Source: Magnetococcales bacterium (GTDB lineage Bacteria > Pseudomonadota > Magnetococcia > Magnetococcales > Magnetaquicoccaceae). Taken from it: a stretch of 64,000 nucleotides of DNA. The position numbers and the translations under genes are program-made. This document shows positions 45,979 to 54,566 of this stretch, piece after piece (the first letter of the stretch is position 1; every line of letters starts with the position of its first letter). The stretch spans positions 1 through 64,000 of the forward strand of contig JADGBT010000004.1 in assembly GCA_015231375.1 (NCBI GenBank), read 5' to 3'. A model generated the notes under the pieces. That model made no database searches. It worked only from the letters and a program-made list of their open reading frames with translations, and was not told the DNA's origin.

Positions 45979-46668
45979 TTATTGGCCCGGTCCTTTCAGG
46001 GCATTCATCACGTCGGAGTAGTTCTTGAGCATCTGCAACGCCTCACTCACATTGGTGGTGGCGACCGGAGCGGCGGGGCCTTTCTTCTCCTCTTTCTTCT
46101 CCTCTTTTTTCTCCTCTTTCTCCTCTTTTTTCTCTTCCTTCTTCTTTTCCACCTGCACCGGGTTGAACACCTTGACCCATTGACGAATGGAACGACCGGC
46201 GATCAAAACCTTTTCGGTGGTGATGGTGCGGACCTTGGCTCCGGATTCTCCTTTGAGCTCGTCGCCTTCCTGATACATCTCCCCATCGATCACGGCAAAG
46301 CGGTCCGGCCCGGACACATAGGCCATGGAGACCACATGGCTGCCCAGATCCTCTTCGGGACGGTTGGAAATGGCCTGATCCGACGCCACGTGCTGACTGG
46401 AATAACCCAGCATTTCCATGGCCACGTGGCCCGGAACCTGAGAGGGCGGAACCCGCAACTGATCGAGTTCCGGCATCAAGGTCCGGATGTCGGCTCTGAC
46501 CTTGTCATCCACCACCGGGACCGTCTCTTTGCTCTTGAGGGCAACGCCGGGCAATACGATCGGCTTGACCACGGGTTGCCAGATCAGCCAGGAGAGATAT
46601 CCCCCGGTGGCCAGCAGCGCCGACAGGGCCAGGGTCATGGAAACCAGACCCATCTGTTTTGCTTTCAT
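45979..46668 (-). CDS. Pilus assembly protein, MshK/PilP-like
   Basis: 229 residues. One N-terminal helix (SMTLALSALLATGGYLSWLIW) anchors a periplasmic protein. A compact domain (about 110-170) reads MAYVSGPDRFAVIDGEMY...VLIAGRSIRQWVKV, similar to the C-terminal GspB/PilP/MshK-type beta domain that links the inner membrane complex to the secretin. It is followed by an unusual run of Lys and Glu (KKEEKKEEKEEK) and a short helical end. Last gene of a three-gene unit with PilMN-like and PilO-like proteins. Family placement is by context plus this domain, so moderate. Confidence 0.65.
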   Translation of the reverse strand: MKAKQMGLVSMTLALSALLATGGYLSWLIWQPVVKPIVLPGVALKSKETVPVVDDKVRADIRTLMPELDQLRVPPSQVPGHVAMEMLGYSSQHVASDQAISNRPEEDLGSHVVSMAYVSGPDRFAVIDGEMYQEGDELKGESGAKVRTITTEKVLIAGRSIRQWVKVFNPVQVEKKKEEKKEEKEEKKEEKKEEKKGPAAPVATTNVSEALQMLKNYSDVMNALKGPGQ

Positions 46669-46674
46669 GGTAGC

Positions 46675-48135
46675 CTACTCCCTCTCCAGTTTGAGGGTGA
46701 ACTGCAATTCGGCGACATCGGTGGCAAAATCGCTCTTGATCACCCGATAACTGCGGCTGGTCAATCCGGCGATGAAGGCCTCATGATCCAAACTGGCCTG
46801 CGGGAATCCCTCCTTGATGCGGCCCTTGAGGGTCAACTGGACTTTGGAACGATCATCGTACTCCACCAACACCTGATCGAACTCGATTCTACCCTTGAGG
46901 GATCCGGAGACATCGTTGAGCACGCCTTGCAAGGAGGGCGCGGCCTTGAGCCGATTCAGATTGTCGGCAAACGCGACCATCTTTTGATAGCCCGGATCCA
47001 GAGGATCGACCTTCAGGCTGGCCATGGTCTTGATATCGGTGAGTTGATTGGCCTCTTCGGTCAGCAGGTTGGCCTGACGCTGCAAGGCCAACGCGCCGAG
47101 ATACAGACCGGCCACCATCAGCAAAGCGCCAAAGGTGACCCAGGGCAGCAGACGTTGCGCCTGATAGCGCACCCGGTCCAGGGTCGGAGAGGAGGAGTCG
47201 GAGACCGCCAGATGATTCAGCACCTCCGGGATGGAGGTGACCACGAAACCGTTGTCCTTCGTTTCGAACAGACGCGGCTTCAAGGGTTTGAACGGGATAT
47301 TGAAACTCTTGGCCAGCTTGTGTCCCCACTCCACGGACATCAGCCTGGACTGCTCCTTGCTCAGGGAGGAGGACTCGCCGCCGCCCATCCAACCTGTGGC
47401 CGTGGCGGATGCGGAGGCTTCGCGGGTCTGTCCGAAGGCGGAGAAGCCGGTCTTGCCGGACAAACTGGAGTGGGAAGTCAAAGAGGCGTCCTCCTCTGCC
47501 ACCCCGATCAGCCAGTTGAAATGGACGATCAGTTCGGGTTTGCCCTGAAGATCGGCAAACAGGGCGCGAATCTCCTGCCCCACGGTTTCGGCCTGATTCT
47601 CCTTGGCCTCTTGGGTATTGCCATAGCTGGAGACCCGACTGGAGGCCAGCACCTGACCGGAACGGCCCACCAGCAGATCCACATGGCGGTCATGCTCGAA
47701 CAGCACCACCACGGTCTGCTTTTTGGAAAAGGCGCGCAGACAGGCGTACAGCAAGGCGTTGACGGAAAAAAGCAGATGATGATCCGGATCGTCATGCGCC
47801 CGGTCTTCGTAGGCGCTGTAGAGTTCGCCTTCCACCACAGTGAAGAACAATTCGGTGGAGGTCTTGCCCCGACCACGTTTCCAGTGGGTGCAGATGCGGG
47901 CGTGTTCTTCGCTGTCACCGCTTTCCAGGAGGCGTCGCTGGGTCACGATTTCGGCGTACTTCACCGGCGCCTCGACCGTCATGAAACGGGGAACGGCCCC
48001 ACCAAAATCGCTCAAGATCCACTTGTTTCCCTTGACCGTGGACATCTCTTCCAAAGGTTCGGCGGATCGACGACGCATCAGATGGGTGGCCCCATCCAAT
48101 TCCACGATCCATTCGTCCAACAAGGATTTTTTCAT
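46675..48135 (-). CDS. MshI-like fused PilM/PilN pilus assembly protein
   Basis: 486 residues. The N-terminal ~330 residues resemble the actin-like PilM/GspL cytoplasmic domain (VVVLFEHDRHVDLLVGRSGQ, ELIVHFNWLIGV). A membrane helix (LLPWVTFGALLMVAGLYLGAL) then leads to a coiled coil and a ferredoxin-like periplasmic part (DQVLVEYDDRSKVQLTLKGR) as in PilN. The fused layout is the one seen in MSHA systems (MshI). A Ser/Gly-rich insert (about 225-260) is unusual. It would form the inner-membrane platform with the flanking PilO-like and PilP-like proteins. Confidence 0.7.
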   Translation of the reverse strand: MKKSLLDEWIVELDGATHLMRRRSAEPLEEMSTVKGNKWILSDFGGAVPRFMTVEAPVKYAEIVTQRRLLESGDSEEHARICTHWKRGRGKTSTELFFTVVEGELYSAYEDRAHDDPDHHLLFSVNALLYACLRAFSKKQTVVVLFEHDRHVDLLVGRSGQVLASSRVSSYGNTQEAKENQAETVGQEIRALFADLQGKPELIVHFNWLIGVAEEDASLTSHSSLSGKTGFSAFGQTREASASATATGWMGGGESSSLSKEQSRLMSVEWGHKLAKSFNIPFKPLKPRLFETKDNGFVVTSIPEVLNHLAVSDSSSPTLDRVRYQAQRLLPWVTFGALLMVAGLYLGALALQRQANLLTEEANQLTDIKTMASLKVDPLDPGYQKMVAFADNLNRLKAAPSLQGVLNDVSGSLKGRIEFDQVLVEYDDRSKVQLTLKGRIKEGFPQASLDHEAFIAGLTSRSYRVIKSDFATDVAELQFTLKLERE

Positions 48136-48224
48136 CGCGTTTTCATCCGGTTAGCCCCTTCCCAATCCGGTCGGCGTCCCTGGCCGTCAGGACGACGACG
48201 ATTTGACACCCGCCACGCCACCGC

Positions 48225-48782
48225 TCAACTCCGTGGAAAGACCAGATAGTGACCGGTCAAAGAAAGCAGCACCTTCTCACCGGGAACCGGTGGCGGGGTG
48301 GCGGGCGCGGCGGCTCCGGTGGCGGTCTTGGTGGTCAACAGCGTCACGATACGCGGCGGCAACCCCTCCTTGGCGAACAAAGAGGTGATCTCCAGCTTCC
48401 TGGGCTTGAAATAAAAACGCGAAGAGGGACCGGCGTTGAGCAGCAGGGCGCGCAATTCGCTCACGGTGATCAGTTTTTCCTTGATGTCCACCGCGTAACT
48501 GGACCACCCCTGACGCTCATCGATGCGATTCTCTTCCGCCGATTTGACGAATCCCTTCACCTCGGTGGAGAATTTCCGGTATTCCTGGATCTTTTCCAAC
48601 TGACGATCCAGCTCCGCCCGGACCCGTTTGGCCTCCTCCAGACGCTCGCTGGCCACAACATGATCATGATAGGCACTCCAGGCCAGATGCCCGCTATAGG
48701 GCATGCCGATCAGGATTCCCAGGGACACGACCAAATAAAACGATCGTCCCAACACGGCAAGCATCGATTGCAAGGCGTTCAA
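48225..48782 (-). CDS. MshJ/PilO-like pilus assembly protein
   Basis: 185 residues from a TTG with GGGAG eight bases upstream; an ATG four codons later is the alternative. One membrane helix (YLVVSLGILIGMPYSGHLAW) is followed by a coiled coil (SERLEEAKRVRAELDRQLEKI) and a small periplasmic domain, the architecture of PilO/MshJ. First gene of the unit that also includes the PilMN-like and PilP-like proteins. A sigma54-type promoter motif lies about 80 bases upstream. Confidence 0.6.
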   Translation of the reverse strand: MNALQSMLAVLGRSFYLVVSLGILIGMPYSGHLAWSAYHDHVVASERLEEAKRVRAELDRQLEKIQEYRKFSTEVKGFVKSAEENRIDERQGWSSYAVDIKEKLITVSELRALLLNAGPSSRFYFKPRKLEITSLFAKEGLPPRIVTLLTTKTATGAAAPATPPPVPGEKVLLSLTGHYLVFPRS

Positions 48783-48860
48783 TGACACGACTCCCAAGAC
48801 GGCAAAAATATGGCGAAAGCGCTCGGCAATCCCATTATCTTCTGATAAAAGCGGAAAAAA

Positions 48861-48876
48861 AGCAATACCGATGCCA
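48861..48876 (-). promoter_or_regulatory. Sigma54-type promoter for the PilO/PilMN/PilP-like unit
   Basis: On the minus strand TGGCATC-GGTA-TTGCT, with GG and GC separated by exactly 10 bases, against the consensus TGGCACG-N4-TTGCW. Transcription would begin near 48850, giving a leader of about 70 bases. Confidence 0.6.
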
Positions 48877-48918
48877 TGTCTTCAAACAGACAGACAAAAA
48901 AACAACCCCGAATCAATC

Positions 48919-48934
48919 AGGAACGCTTCTTGCT
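48919..48934 (+). promoter_or_regulatory. Sigma54-type promoter for the prepilin gene
   Basis: AGGAACG-CTTC-TTGCT, with GG (48920-48921) and GC (48932-48933) 10 bases apart. Only two conserved positions differ from consensus. Sigma54 control of major pilin genes is common. The leader to the pilin ATG would be about 170 bases. Confidence 0.55.
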
Positions 48935-49015
48935 TGGAACCGAATCGATACCAGGAACGTCTAAACAGGAACAATTGAATCATTTTGCATGTTTTTCATG
49001 GGCGAAATTTTTATG

Positions 49016-49045
49016 TTGACAATAGGGGGCCATTTAACAAACAAT
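49016..49045 (+). promoter_or_regulatory. Alternative sigma70 candidate for the prepilin gene
   Basis: A perfect TTGACA is followed 18 bases later by AACAAT (four of six). It lies 70-100 bases before the pilin ATG and could act with or instead of the sigma54 site. Confidence 0.3.
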
Positions 49046-49114
49046 TTAGTTTCCTGTTCTTTTCTTGCATTTGGACAACACAGAACCCCATCCGCACCAT
49101 CAAGGAGTCTCAGA

Positions 49115-49591
49115 ATGAACAGCATTCGCGCCGCCCTCCGGCAACGCAAAGAAGAAGGCTTTTCCCTCGTGGAAATGGCCATCGTCCTGGTCATCATCGG
49201 CCTGATCGTCTCCGCCATCGCCGTGGGCAAGACAACCATGAGAAAAGGCGAGGCCACGAAAGCCTATCAGCAATATCTCAACCCCTGGATCCAAAACGCC
49301 ATCAATTACTACCAGGGCACAGGCACAGCCGGATGGGGCACCAACGCCGACCTCAGACCCGTCTACAGCTTCGGTGCCGGCACCATCTCCAAGGCCACTG
49401 GCTCCCCCAGCTATGCCACGGGTGTCCTGACCATCGAATTCACGCTGGCCAGCCTCACCGCCGACGAATCGCAGGAATTGATGGGTGTGTTCAAGAACGC
49501 TCTCACCAACTCCGCCACCTCGGTCACGGTTTCCACGACCTCGCTCAAGGTGACCTTCAACGTGCCTGTGGTCACTCAAAGCGCGACCTGA
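49115..49591 (+). CDS. Type IV prepilin, candidate major (MshA-like) pilin
   Basis: 158 residues. A short charged leader ends in the prepilin peptidase site EEG/FSLVE with Gly-1, Phe+1 and Glu+5, followed by the hydrophobic helix MAIVLVIIGLIVSAIAVG. The globular part is short, rich in Ser, Thr and Ala, with no Cys pair. AAGGAG lies seven bases before the ATG. A strong terminator follows at once, consistent with an abundantly and separately expressed major pilin. Confidence 0.88.
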   Translation: MNSIRAALRQRKEEGFSLVEMAIVLVIIGLIVSAIAVGKTTMRKGEATKAYQQYLNPWIQNAINYYQGTGTAGWGTNADLRPVYSFGAGTISKATGSPSYATGVLTIEFTLASLTADESQELMGVFKNALTNSATSVTVSTTSLKVTFNVPVVTQSAT

Positions 49592-49619
49592 TCACCGTCG
49601 GATCGTTTGCACCCATCAA

Positions 49620-49654
49620 GCGGATTCCCGAGCCTGCGGGAATCCGCTTTTTTT
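49620..49654 (+). terminator. Rho-independent terminator after prepilin
   Basis: GCGGATTCCCG-AGCCTG-CGGGAATCCGC, a perfect 11-bp stem, followed by seven T. It lies 28 bases after the prepilin stop and before the Wzy-family gene. Confidence 0.95.
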
Positions 49655-49690
49655 ATGGCTGAGAACTCGAACGCATCGAATCCTGACACC

Positions 49691-51226
49691 ATGTCAAAAA
49701 TCCTGCAATCGCTCATAACCCTGCCTCTGCTGTGGTGGATTGCAGGGTATTGGCTCATCACCCCCCATTACAATCTCATCCCGGATATCCAGCTTTCCGC
49801 CTACGACGAGCAACGATTCTTCGAGTTGATTCTGCTGGCGTGCGGCGTGCTTTTGACCCTCGCGCCGACCTTCCGCGCCCAATGGCTTGAGGTCTTGAAC
49901 GCGATCCCCGGTCGCCTGAAAATCTTGACCGCGTTTTTCTTCCTGTGCGGCCTTCTCTCCGCGTGGTTCTCCCTGTCTCCCCGGGCGGCCCTCCAGGAGG
50001 TCTCCCTGCTGCTGCTGCTGGCCATGCTCACCCTGGGCATCGCCGCCCACCTGCGCACCCATGGCGAACAGGCCGTGGTCTGGGTCGCGGTCATGGTGAT
50101 GGCGGTCTGCACCTGGATCAGCCTGATGTTGCTGGATGATTTTTTCTATTTTCTCGAATACATGAAGTTCATGCTCGACCCGGCCAAATTCTTTTCCCGC
50201 TTTGTCAGCCTGCGTTTTTTCAACCAGTTCCAGACCTGGACCTTTCCCCTGCTCGCGCTGCCCTATCTCTTCTGGTCCGCACGCCTGGGACGCTGGAAAT
50301 GGGCACTCCATCTGCCAAGCGCCCTGTGGTGGTCCTGGTGGATGTTCACCGGCGGCAGAGGGGTGTTGATGGCCATGACCGTGGCCTGTGTACTCCTTTG
50401 GGTGATGTTTCGCCAACAGGCTCTGCCCTGGCTGCATTTCCAATGGCGTTCCCTGCTGGTCGGATCCATTATTTATATCATTTTATTTGAGGTTCTGACC
50501 CCCACCAACACCAGTGAAACCCTGCTGCGGTTGCACGATCCCGCCCGGCTGAAACTGTGGGCCGCCGCGTGGCAGATGGCCGTCGAGAATCCCTGGCTGG
50601 GCATCGGGCCTCAGCACTATGCCTGGTACTACCCCTTCAAGATCGCCGCGCATCCCCACAACCTCACGATGCAGATCCTGGCGGAATGGGGCATGCCGGC
50701 CTTTGTGGCCTTTGCGGTGATCACGGTCTGGGGCTGGCGGGGATGGTTCCGGTCGTCTGTAGAACAGGTGAAAGAGGAGTCGGTCACCTCACCGATCCTG
50801 CACCATACCCGCATCGCCCTGACCGGTTCGTTCGTGGCCGGCATCACCCATGCCCAGGTGTGCGGACTGCTGGTGATGCCCCTCAGTCAGGTGGCGGGCG
50901 CCCTGGTCTTCGGCATGATGCTGGGTCTGCATCAACGCGCGACCACGGGCCATTCTCATGCCTCGCAGCTCTCCGCTCCGGCCCCTTTCCCCACTCCGGC
51001 AACACCCTCCCGGTCCCAGGCCTGGACCCTGGTCCTGACCGGCCTGACGCTCGTCTCGGTCTTGGGCTGGAGCCTGTTCCCCCAGATCACCCGCTTGCAA
51101 GACGACAAACTCCACTTCACCCAGGTCTATCCCAAACGCGCTTTCGCCCCGCGCTTCTGGAACCAGGGATTGATTCATCTGCCGGAAACGACGCCTCCGA
51201 CCCCCACACCCACACCCACACCCTGA
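49691..51226 (+). CDS. Wzy/PglL-family membrane protein, putative pilin O-oligosaccharyltransferase
   Basis: 511 residues from the ATG after the terminator; an ATG twelve codons upstream, directly after the T-run, is possible. About 11-12 hydrophobic helices and a Wzy_C-type loop with WLGIGPQHYAWYYP and AHPHNLTMQILAEWGMPAF. It ends in a Pro/Thr repeat (PTPTPTP). Family members are O-antigen ligases, polymerases or protein O-oligosaccharyltransferases (PglL/TfpO). The position directly behind a prepilin gene, as for TfpO, favours pilin glycosylation; this is inference from context. Confidence 0.72.
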   Translation: MSKILQSLITLPLLWWIAGYWLITPHYNLIPDIQLSAYDEQRFFELILLACGVLLTLAPTFRAQWLEVLNAIPGRLKILTAFFFLCGLLSAWFSLSPRAALQEVSLLLLLAMLTLGIAAHLRTHGEQAVVWVAVMVMAVCTWISLMLLDDFFYFLEYMKFMLDPAKFFSRFVSLRFFNQFQTWTFPLLALPYLFWSARLGRWKWALHLPSALWWSWWMFTGGRGVLMAMTVACVLLWVMFRQQALPWLHFQWRSLLVGSIIYIILFEVLTPTNTSETLLRLHDPARLKLWAAAWQMAVENPWLGIGPQHYAWYYPFKIAAHPHNLTMQILAEWGMPAFVAFAVITVWGWRGWFRSSVEQVKEESVTSPILHHTRIALTGSFVAGITHAQVCGLLVMPLSQVAGALVFGMMLGLHQRATTGHSHASQLSAPAPFPTPATPSRSQAWTLVLTGLTLVSVLGWSLFPQITRLQDDKLHFTQVYPKRAFAPRFWNQGLIHLPETTPPTPTPTPTP

Positions 51227-51241
51227 CCGCACGTGGCCGAA

Positions 51242-51874
51242 TCACTGCCCCCCGCGCACCGGCCAGACATACAGATTGCTCACGCCACTTTGACCCTGAC
51301 CCTGGCCAGGAGGGGCCTTGCGGTTGGAATCAACCGTGCCGGCGGTAAAATCCACATACCAGGCCTTGGTCGTGTCGCTGGCCAACGGGGTGCTGGTCCA
51401 ATATTTGTCCGCTTGCAAAGAGACGAAGGGATGTCCGGTCTGCAACGGCACGCTGGTATTGCCCAGATCCAACAGACTTTCCAGTTCCAGACGCGAGGGC
51501 AGACGCCAATCGGTGTAACTGCCCGTGTAGGTATCGCTGGAACAGTTGTTGGTGGAGCGCGTGGTATTAAACGCAACGATTTGGGTCAATGCCGCCGACC
51601 ACTGCATGGAACCCCAGCAATTGGCGTTCTTCAACCACATCAAACCGGTCAGTTTATCCACGACACTGCCATCCCCCCGATCACTGAAACGGGTGGTTGG
51701 CCATGCCACGCCTTTTTGCAAATCCCCATCTTCACCGCTGCGCGTATTGTCATATCCAACCGTCTGACCGGTCCTGGGAATCAGAGCGCTGGATGCGCAC
51801 GCCTCGGCAATCAGGCCCAAAAAGCCTGACCATCCCACCATCAAAAAAGCTGCGGCTGCAACAGGTCGCCTCAT
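51242..51874 (-). CDS. Secreted DUF1566 (Lcl C-terminal-like) protein
   Basis: 210 residues with an N-terminal signal peptide (about 1-28, AAAAFLMVGWSGFLGLIAEACA). The rest is a DUF1566 domain: RFSDRGDGSVVDKLTGLMW, the Cys pair in NANCWG and NNCSSD, TDWRLPSRLELESLL, YWTSTPL and the terminal YVWPVRGG. The domain occurs in surface adhesins. It is closely similar to the C-terminal domain of the prepilin-like gene just upstream, which starts 14 bases away. Lacking a prepilin signal, it would be released or attached to the pilus noncovalently. Convergent with the Wzy-family gene, 15 bases apart. Confidence 0.83.
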   Translation of the reverse strand: MRRPVAAAAFLMVGWSGFLGLIAEACASSALIPRTGQTVGYDNTRSGEDGDLQKGVAWPTTRFSDRGDGSVVDKLTGLMWLKNANCWGSMQWSAALTQIVAFNTTRSTNNCSSDTYTGSYTDWRLPSRLELESLLDLGNTSVPLQTGHPFVSLQADKYWTSTPLASDTTKAWYVDFTAGTVDSNRKAPPGQGQGQSGVSNLYVWPVRGGQ

Positions 51875-51888
51875 GCGTCACCCCCTTG

Positions 51889-53403
51889 TCACTGACCACC
51901 CCTGACCGGCCACACATCATAAGACTGCGATTTGCTGGCACTGGCAATCGCGGCACTATCCAGATTCACGGCCCAGGCATTGTTCACGGGTTGACTGATG
52001 GCATAGGAAGTACTGGTCCAGTACCAGTCATTCTGCACATTTTCCGGCGCGGGCAATCCGCTTGTAGGCACGGGAATGGCGGGTGAGTATCGTCCCATAT
52101 GCAGCAGGCTGCTCAACTCGCGTCGATTGGGCAGGCGCCAATCGGTCGCGGTGCCGGTGTACGTGGGTGAGGTGGTGCAATTGTAGCCGGCTGTGCGACT
52201 GTTCAAGGCGGTCACCTGGTCCAAAGCCTCAATCCAGTTCAGGTTGCCCCAACAATTCGCATTTTGCAACCAACTCAATCCGGTCAGATTGTCGGTGATC
52301 GATCCATCCCCGTTATCCGAAAAACGGGAATCCTGAGACCATGACACACCGATATTGGCGGTTCCGGTCAATTGAGCGGTATAGATGTCATCTCCGGTCG
52401 CCGTCGATGTGGCCGTTGACAGATACTCGGACGCATAACTCTTGCCCATCGACACCATGCCGCTTCTCACCGTCAACGGAAACAAACGATTGACGCTATT
52501 CCCCACGCCATCCTTGAGATAAATCCGGATCTCATGGGATGTCCCGGTGGCACTGCCATCCCCCAGATCAAACTCGGAAGCGGCTGTCATGGTCAACGTG
52601 GTCGAACTGTCCGATACGAACGCTGAACCGCACGCGCCACTCCCCACCACCGCCACGGAAGCGGGAGACGCAAAGGAGAGATCGCCATTCAACAAGCCGC
52701 TTGCAATCGCACTGCTTTCCACACACCACTGATAACCGGAACCGCTGCCACCCTGGGCGGTAAAGGTGAAGGTTCCATAGGTTTCCAGCTCAAAGCCGAC
52801 CGGCAGGGCATTCGCCACCATAAACAGAGTGGTGCTGGCTTCCAGATCTTGACAGCCAAAATATTTCTTCAACTCATCCAGCGTCACCCACTCCAGCAGA
52901 TCGTCCGTATCATCGGTGATGTCGTTCGGGGTGCCATTGTTGCTGTACACGCTATTGGGAAAGGTGGTGGAGGCGGCCATGGCGCCGGCGCTCTTGTCGG
53001 GTGTGGTGGTGGCGTTGTTGACCTGGCCATTGCGGCCCTGGCTCCAGATCACCAAGGCGACACTGCTCAAGCTGTCCACCGACAGATAAGCGGAAGGCGT
53101 GGCGCACACCGCGCCGGTCGTGACCAGACGGCTGTCAAAGGCGTATTGAATGGTATTCTGGTACCCGTCGAGCGGGTTGGGAACCACCGAGCCAAACTCG
53201 GTGGCATTCGGCAAGCGGCCATTGGCGGTGGCGTAACCGATCAAGGCGCTCTTGTTGGCGCGCAACGCCGCGACCGTTTTTTCCCGCCCGATGGTCTCGA
53301 TGTTGGGAGCCATCAGGCTCAACGTGGAGACGCCGATGGCCACCACCATCATGAACAACGCCATGCCAACCAGACTGAAACCGGCGGATTTTTCAGTATT
53401 CAT
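51889..53403 (-). CDS. Large minor prepilin with C-terminal DUF1566 domain, Glu5 absent
   Basis: 504 residues. The N-terminus is prepilin-like (SAG/FSLVGMALFMMVVAIG) but has Gly where mature Glu5 is expected. An N-terminal pilin-like region (ALIGYATANGRLP, IQYAFDSRL) leads to an Ig-like segment (LPVGFELETYGTFTFTAQGG) and a C-terminal DUF1566 domain (RFSDNGDGSITDNLTG, TDWRLPNRREL, DVWPVRGG). Loss of Glu5 is the hallmark of tip minor pilins such as GspK. This is therefore probably a tip-located adhesive pilin. The ATG has GGAG five bases upstream. It follows a related prepilin gene and precedes the free DUF1566 gene. Confidence 0.82.
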   Translation of the reverse strand: MNTEKSAGFSLVGMALFMMVVAIGVSTLSLMAPNIETIGREKTVAALRANKSALIGYATANGRLPNATEFGSVVPNPLDGYQNTIQYAFDSRLVTTGAVCATPSAYLSVDSLSSVALVIWSQGRNGQVNNATTTPDKSAGAMAASTTFPNSVYSNNGTPNDITDDTDDLLEWVTLDELKKYFGCQDLEASTTLFMVANALPVGFELETYGTFTFTAQGGSGSGYQWCVESSAIASGLLNGDLSFASPASVAVVGSGACGSAFVSDSSTTLTMTAASEFDLGDGSATGTSHEIRIYLKDGVGNSVNRLFPLTVRSGMVSMGKSYASEYLSTATSTATGDDIYTAQLTGTANIGVSWSQDSRFSDNGDGSITDNLTGLSWLQNANCWGNLNWIEALDQVTALNSRTAGYNCTTSPTYTGTATDWRLPNRRELSSLLHMGRYSPAIPVPTSGLPAPENVQNDWYWTSTSYAISQPVNNAWAVNLDSAAIASASKSQSYDVWPVRGGQ

Positions 53404-53463
53404 GACCACTCCGCAACCACAATCCGAACACCAGACGCGCCGGTTTCCGAACCGGCCCGGATC

Positions 53464-54393
53464 CTACTGGTTGACATGCAGACTGAACCGGCGACTGACC
53501 TTGTAGGCATTGGCATCCTTGAGATACACCACAAAATCATACGGCCCCCCCTGATCCGTCGAGGCAAAAACCGCATTGCCGGTCATGGTCAAGGTGCTGC
53601 CCACCGACGCAGGATCGGTGCAAACACCAAACGCGGTTTCAGGGGTGACGCCTGCGGTGGCGGTGAAGGTCAGCTTGGCGGATCGGGTGGCATCCGGGAA
53701 CTCGACACACCAGTAATACGGCGCGAGCCCGCCATCCGGGGTGAAGGTCACGGTGCCATAGGTGGAACCCACGCTGCCCACCGGCAGGGACGAAGCCAGA
53801 ATCTTCAACGAACTGCCTCCGCACCCGGCGGCGGCTTTCAGTTCCGACATGGTGGCCCAGCCCACCAGATCGTCACTGGTGGTGCCTTCTTGATACAAGG
53901 GAATCGAATAGGTGGTCGCCGCCGCGATGGCGCCGGTGGTCTTGGCGTTGCTGGTGGCCCCGTCGTACCCCATGCTCCAGATCACGAACGCCACATTGCT
54001 GACCGAAAAATTGACGCTGCCATCGGACTTCAAGACCTGGACGGTCAGATTGGTGCTGTCGCGATTGCACACCGTGTTGGCGGTGGTCAGGTTGGTGTCG
54101 TAGGCGTATTGCAAGGTACTCATCTGCGCGTCTTGCACGCTGTTGATCACGCCCGTATTGGCGATGGAAGAAGGCAGGTATTTATGCGCCCCCCCGTAAC
54201 CGACCAGGGCTTCCACGGCATGCCGAACGATGGTTTCGTTCTTGTTTTTCAGCGCCTGACGCATGGAGGGGGTGTAGGCGGTGATGCCGCCCGCGATGAT
54301 CAGGCCGATGATGATCATGACGATCGACAATTCGATCATCGAAAACCCGCCGCTCCGCTTGCGAACCGGGGATATCGTGTCATGCATGGTCAT
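53464..54393 (-). CDS. Large prepilin with Ig-like domain
   Basis: 309 residues. A 17-residue basic leader ends in GG/FSMIELSIVMIIIGLIIAGG, a canonical class III prepilin signal with Glu5. The body aligns with the first two thirds of the next gene: ALVGYGGAHKYLP, LQYAYDTNL, then LPVGSVGSTYGTVTFTPDGG and VVYLKDANAYKVSRRF. It lacks the DUF1566 domain. The pair appears to come from a duplication with later domain gain or loss. AAGGA lies four bases before the chosen ATG; an ATG two codons later has better spacing. Confidence 0.83.
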   Translation of the reverse strand: MTMHDTISPVRKRSGGFSMIELSIVMIIIGLIIAGGITAYTPSMRQALKNKNETIVRHAVEALVGYGGAHKYLPSSIANTGVINSVQDAQMSTLQYAYDTNLTTANTVCNRDSTNLTVQVLKSDGSVNFSVSNVAFVIWSMGYDGATSNAKTTGAIAAATTYSIPLYQEGTTSDDLVGWATMSELKAAAGCGGSSLKILASSLPVGSVGSTYGTVTFTPDGGLAPYYWCVEFPDATRSAKLTFTATAGVTPETAFGVCTDPASVGSTLTMTGNAVFASTDQGGPYDFVVYLKDANAYKVSRRFSLHVNQ

Positions 54394-54566
54394 GCGATCC
54401 TTGGCGATGGAATGAAACCATCCTGCCGCGACAGAAATCCGCTTCAAGACGGTTTCCGGGTCGAAGTTGGCTTTGCCGGTTGCGTACGGATGCGGAGGAT
54501 TGCGACGGATGGTTGCAGGATAACACAATCTTTTTCGGGATGATATTTTTTTGTCGCACTCCCGAC

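Larger units (their letters stand above)
48783..49114. other. Divergent regulatory region of the pilus locus
   Basis: About 330 bases between the PilO-like gene and the prepilin. No gene seen. It contains two divergent sigma54-type motifs about 45 bases apart and a TTGACA-type sigma70 candidate closer to the prepilin. Confidence 0.7.
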
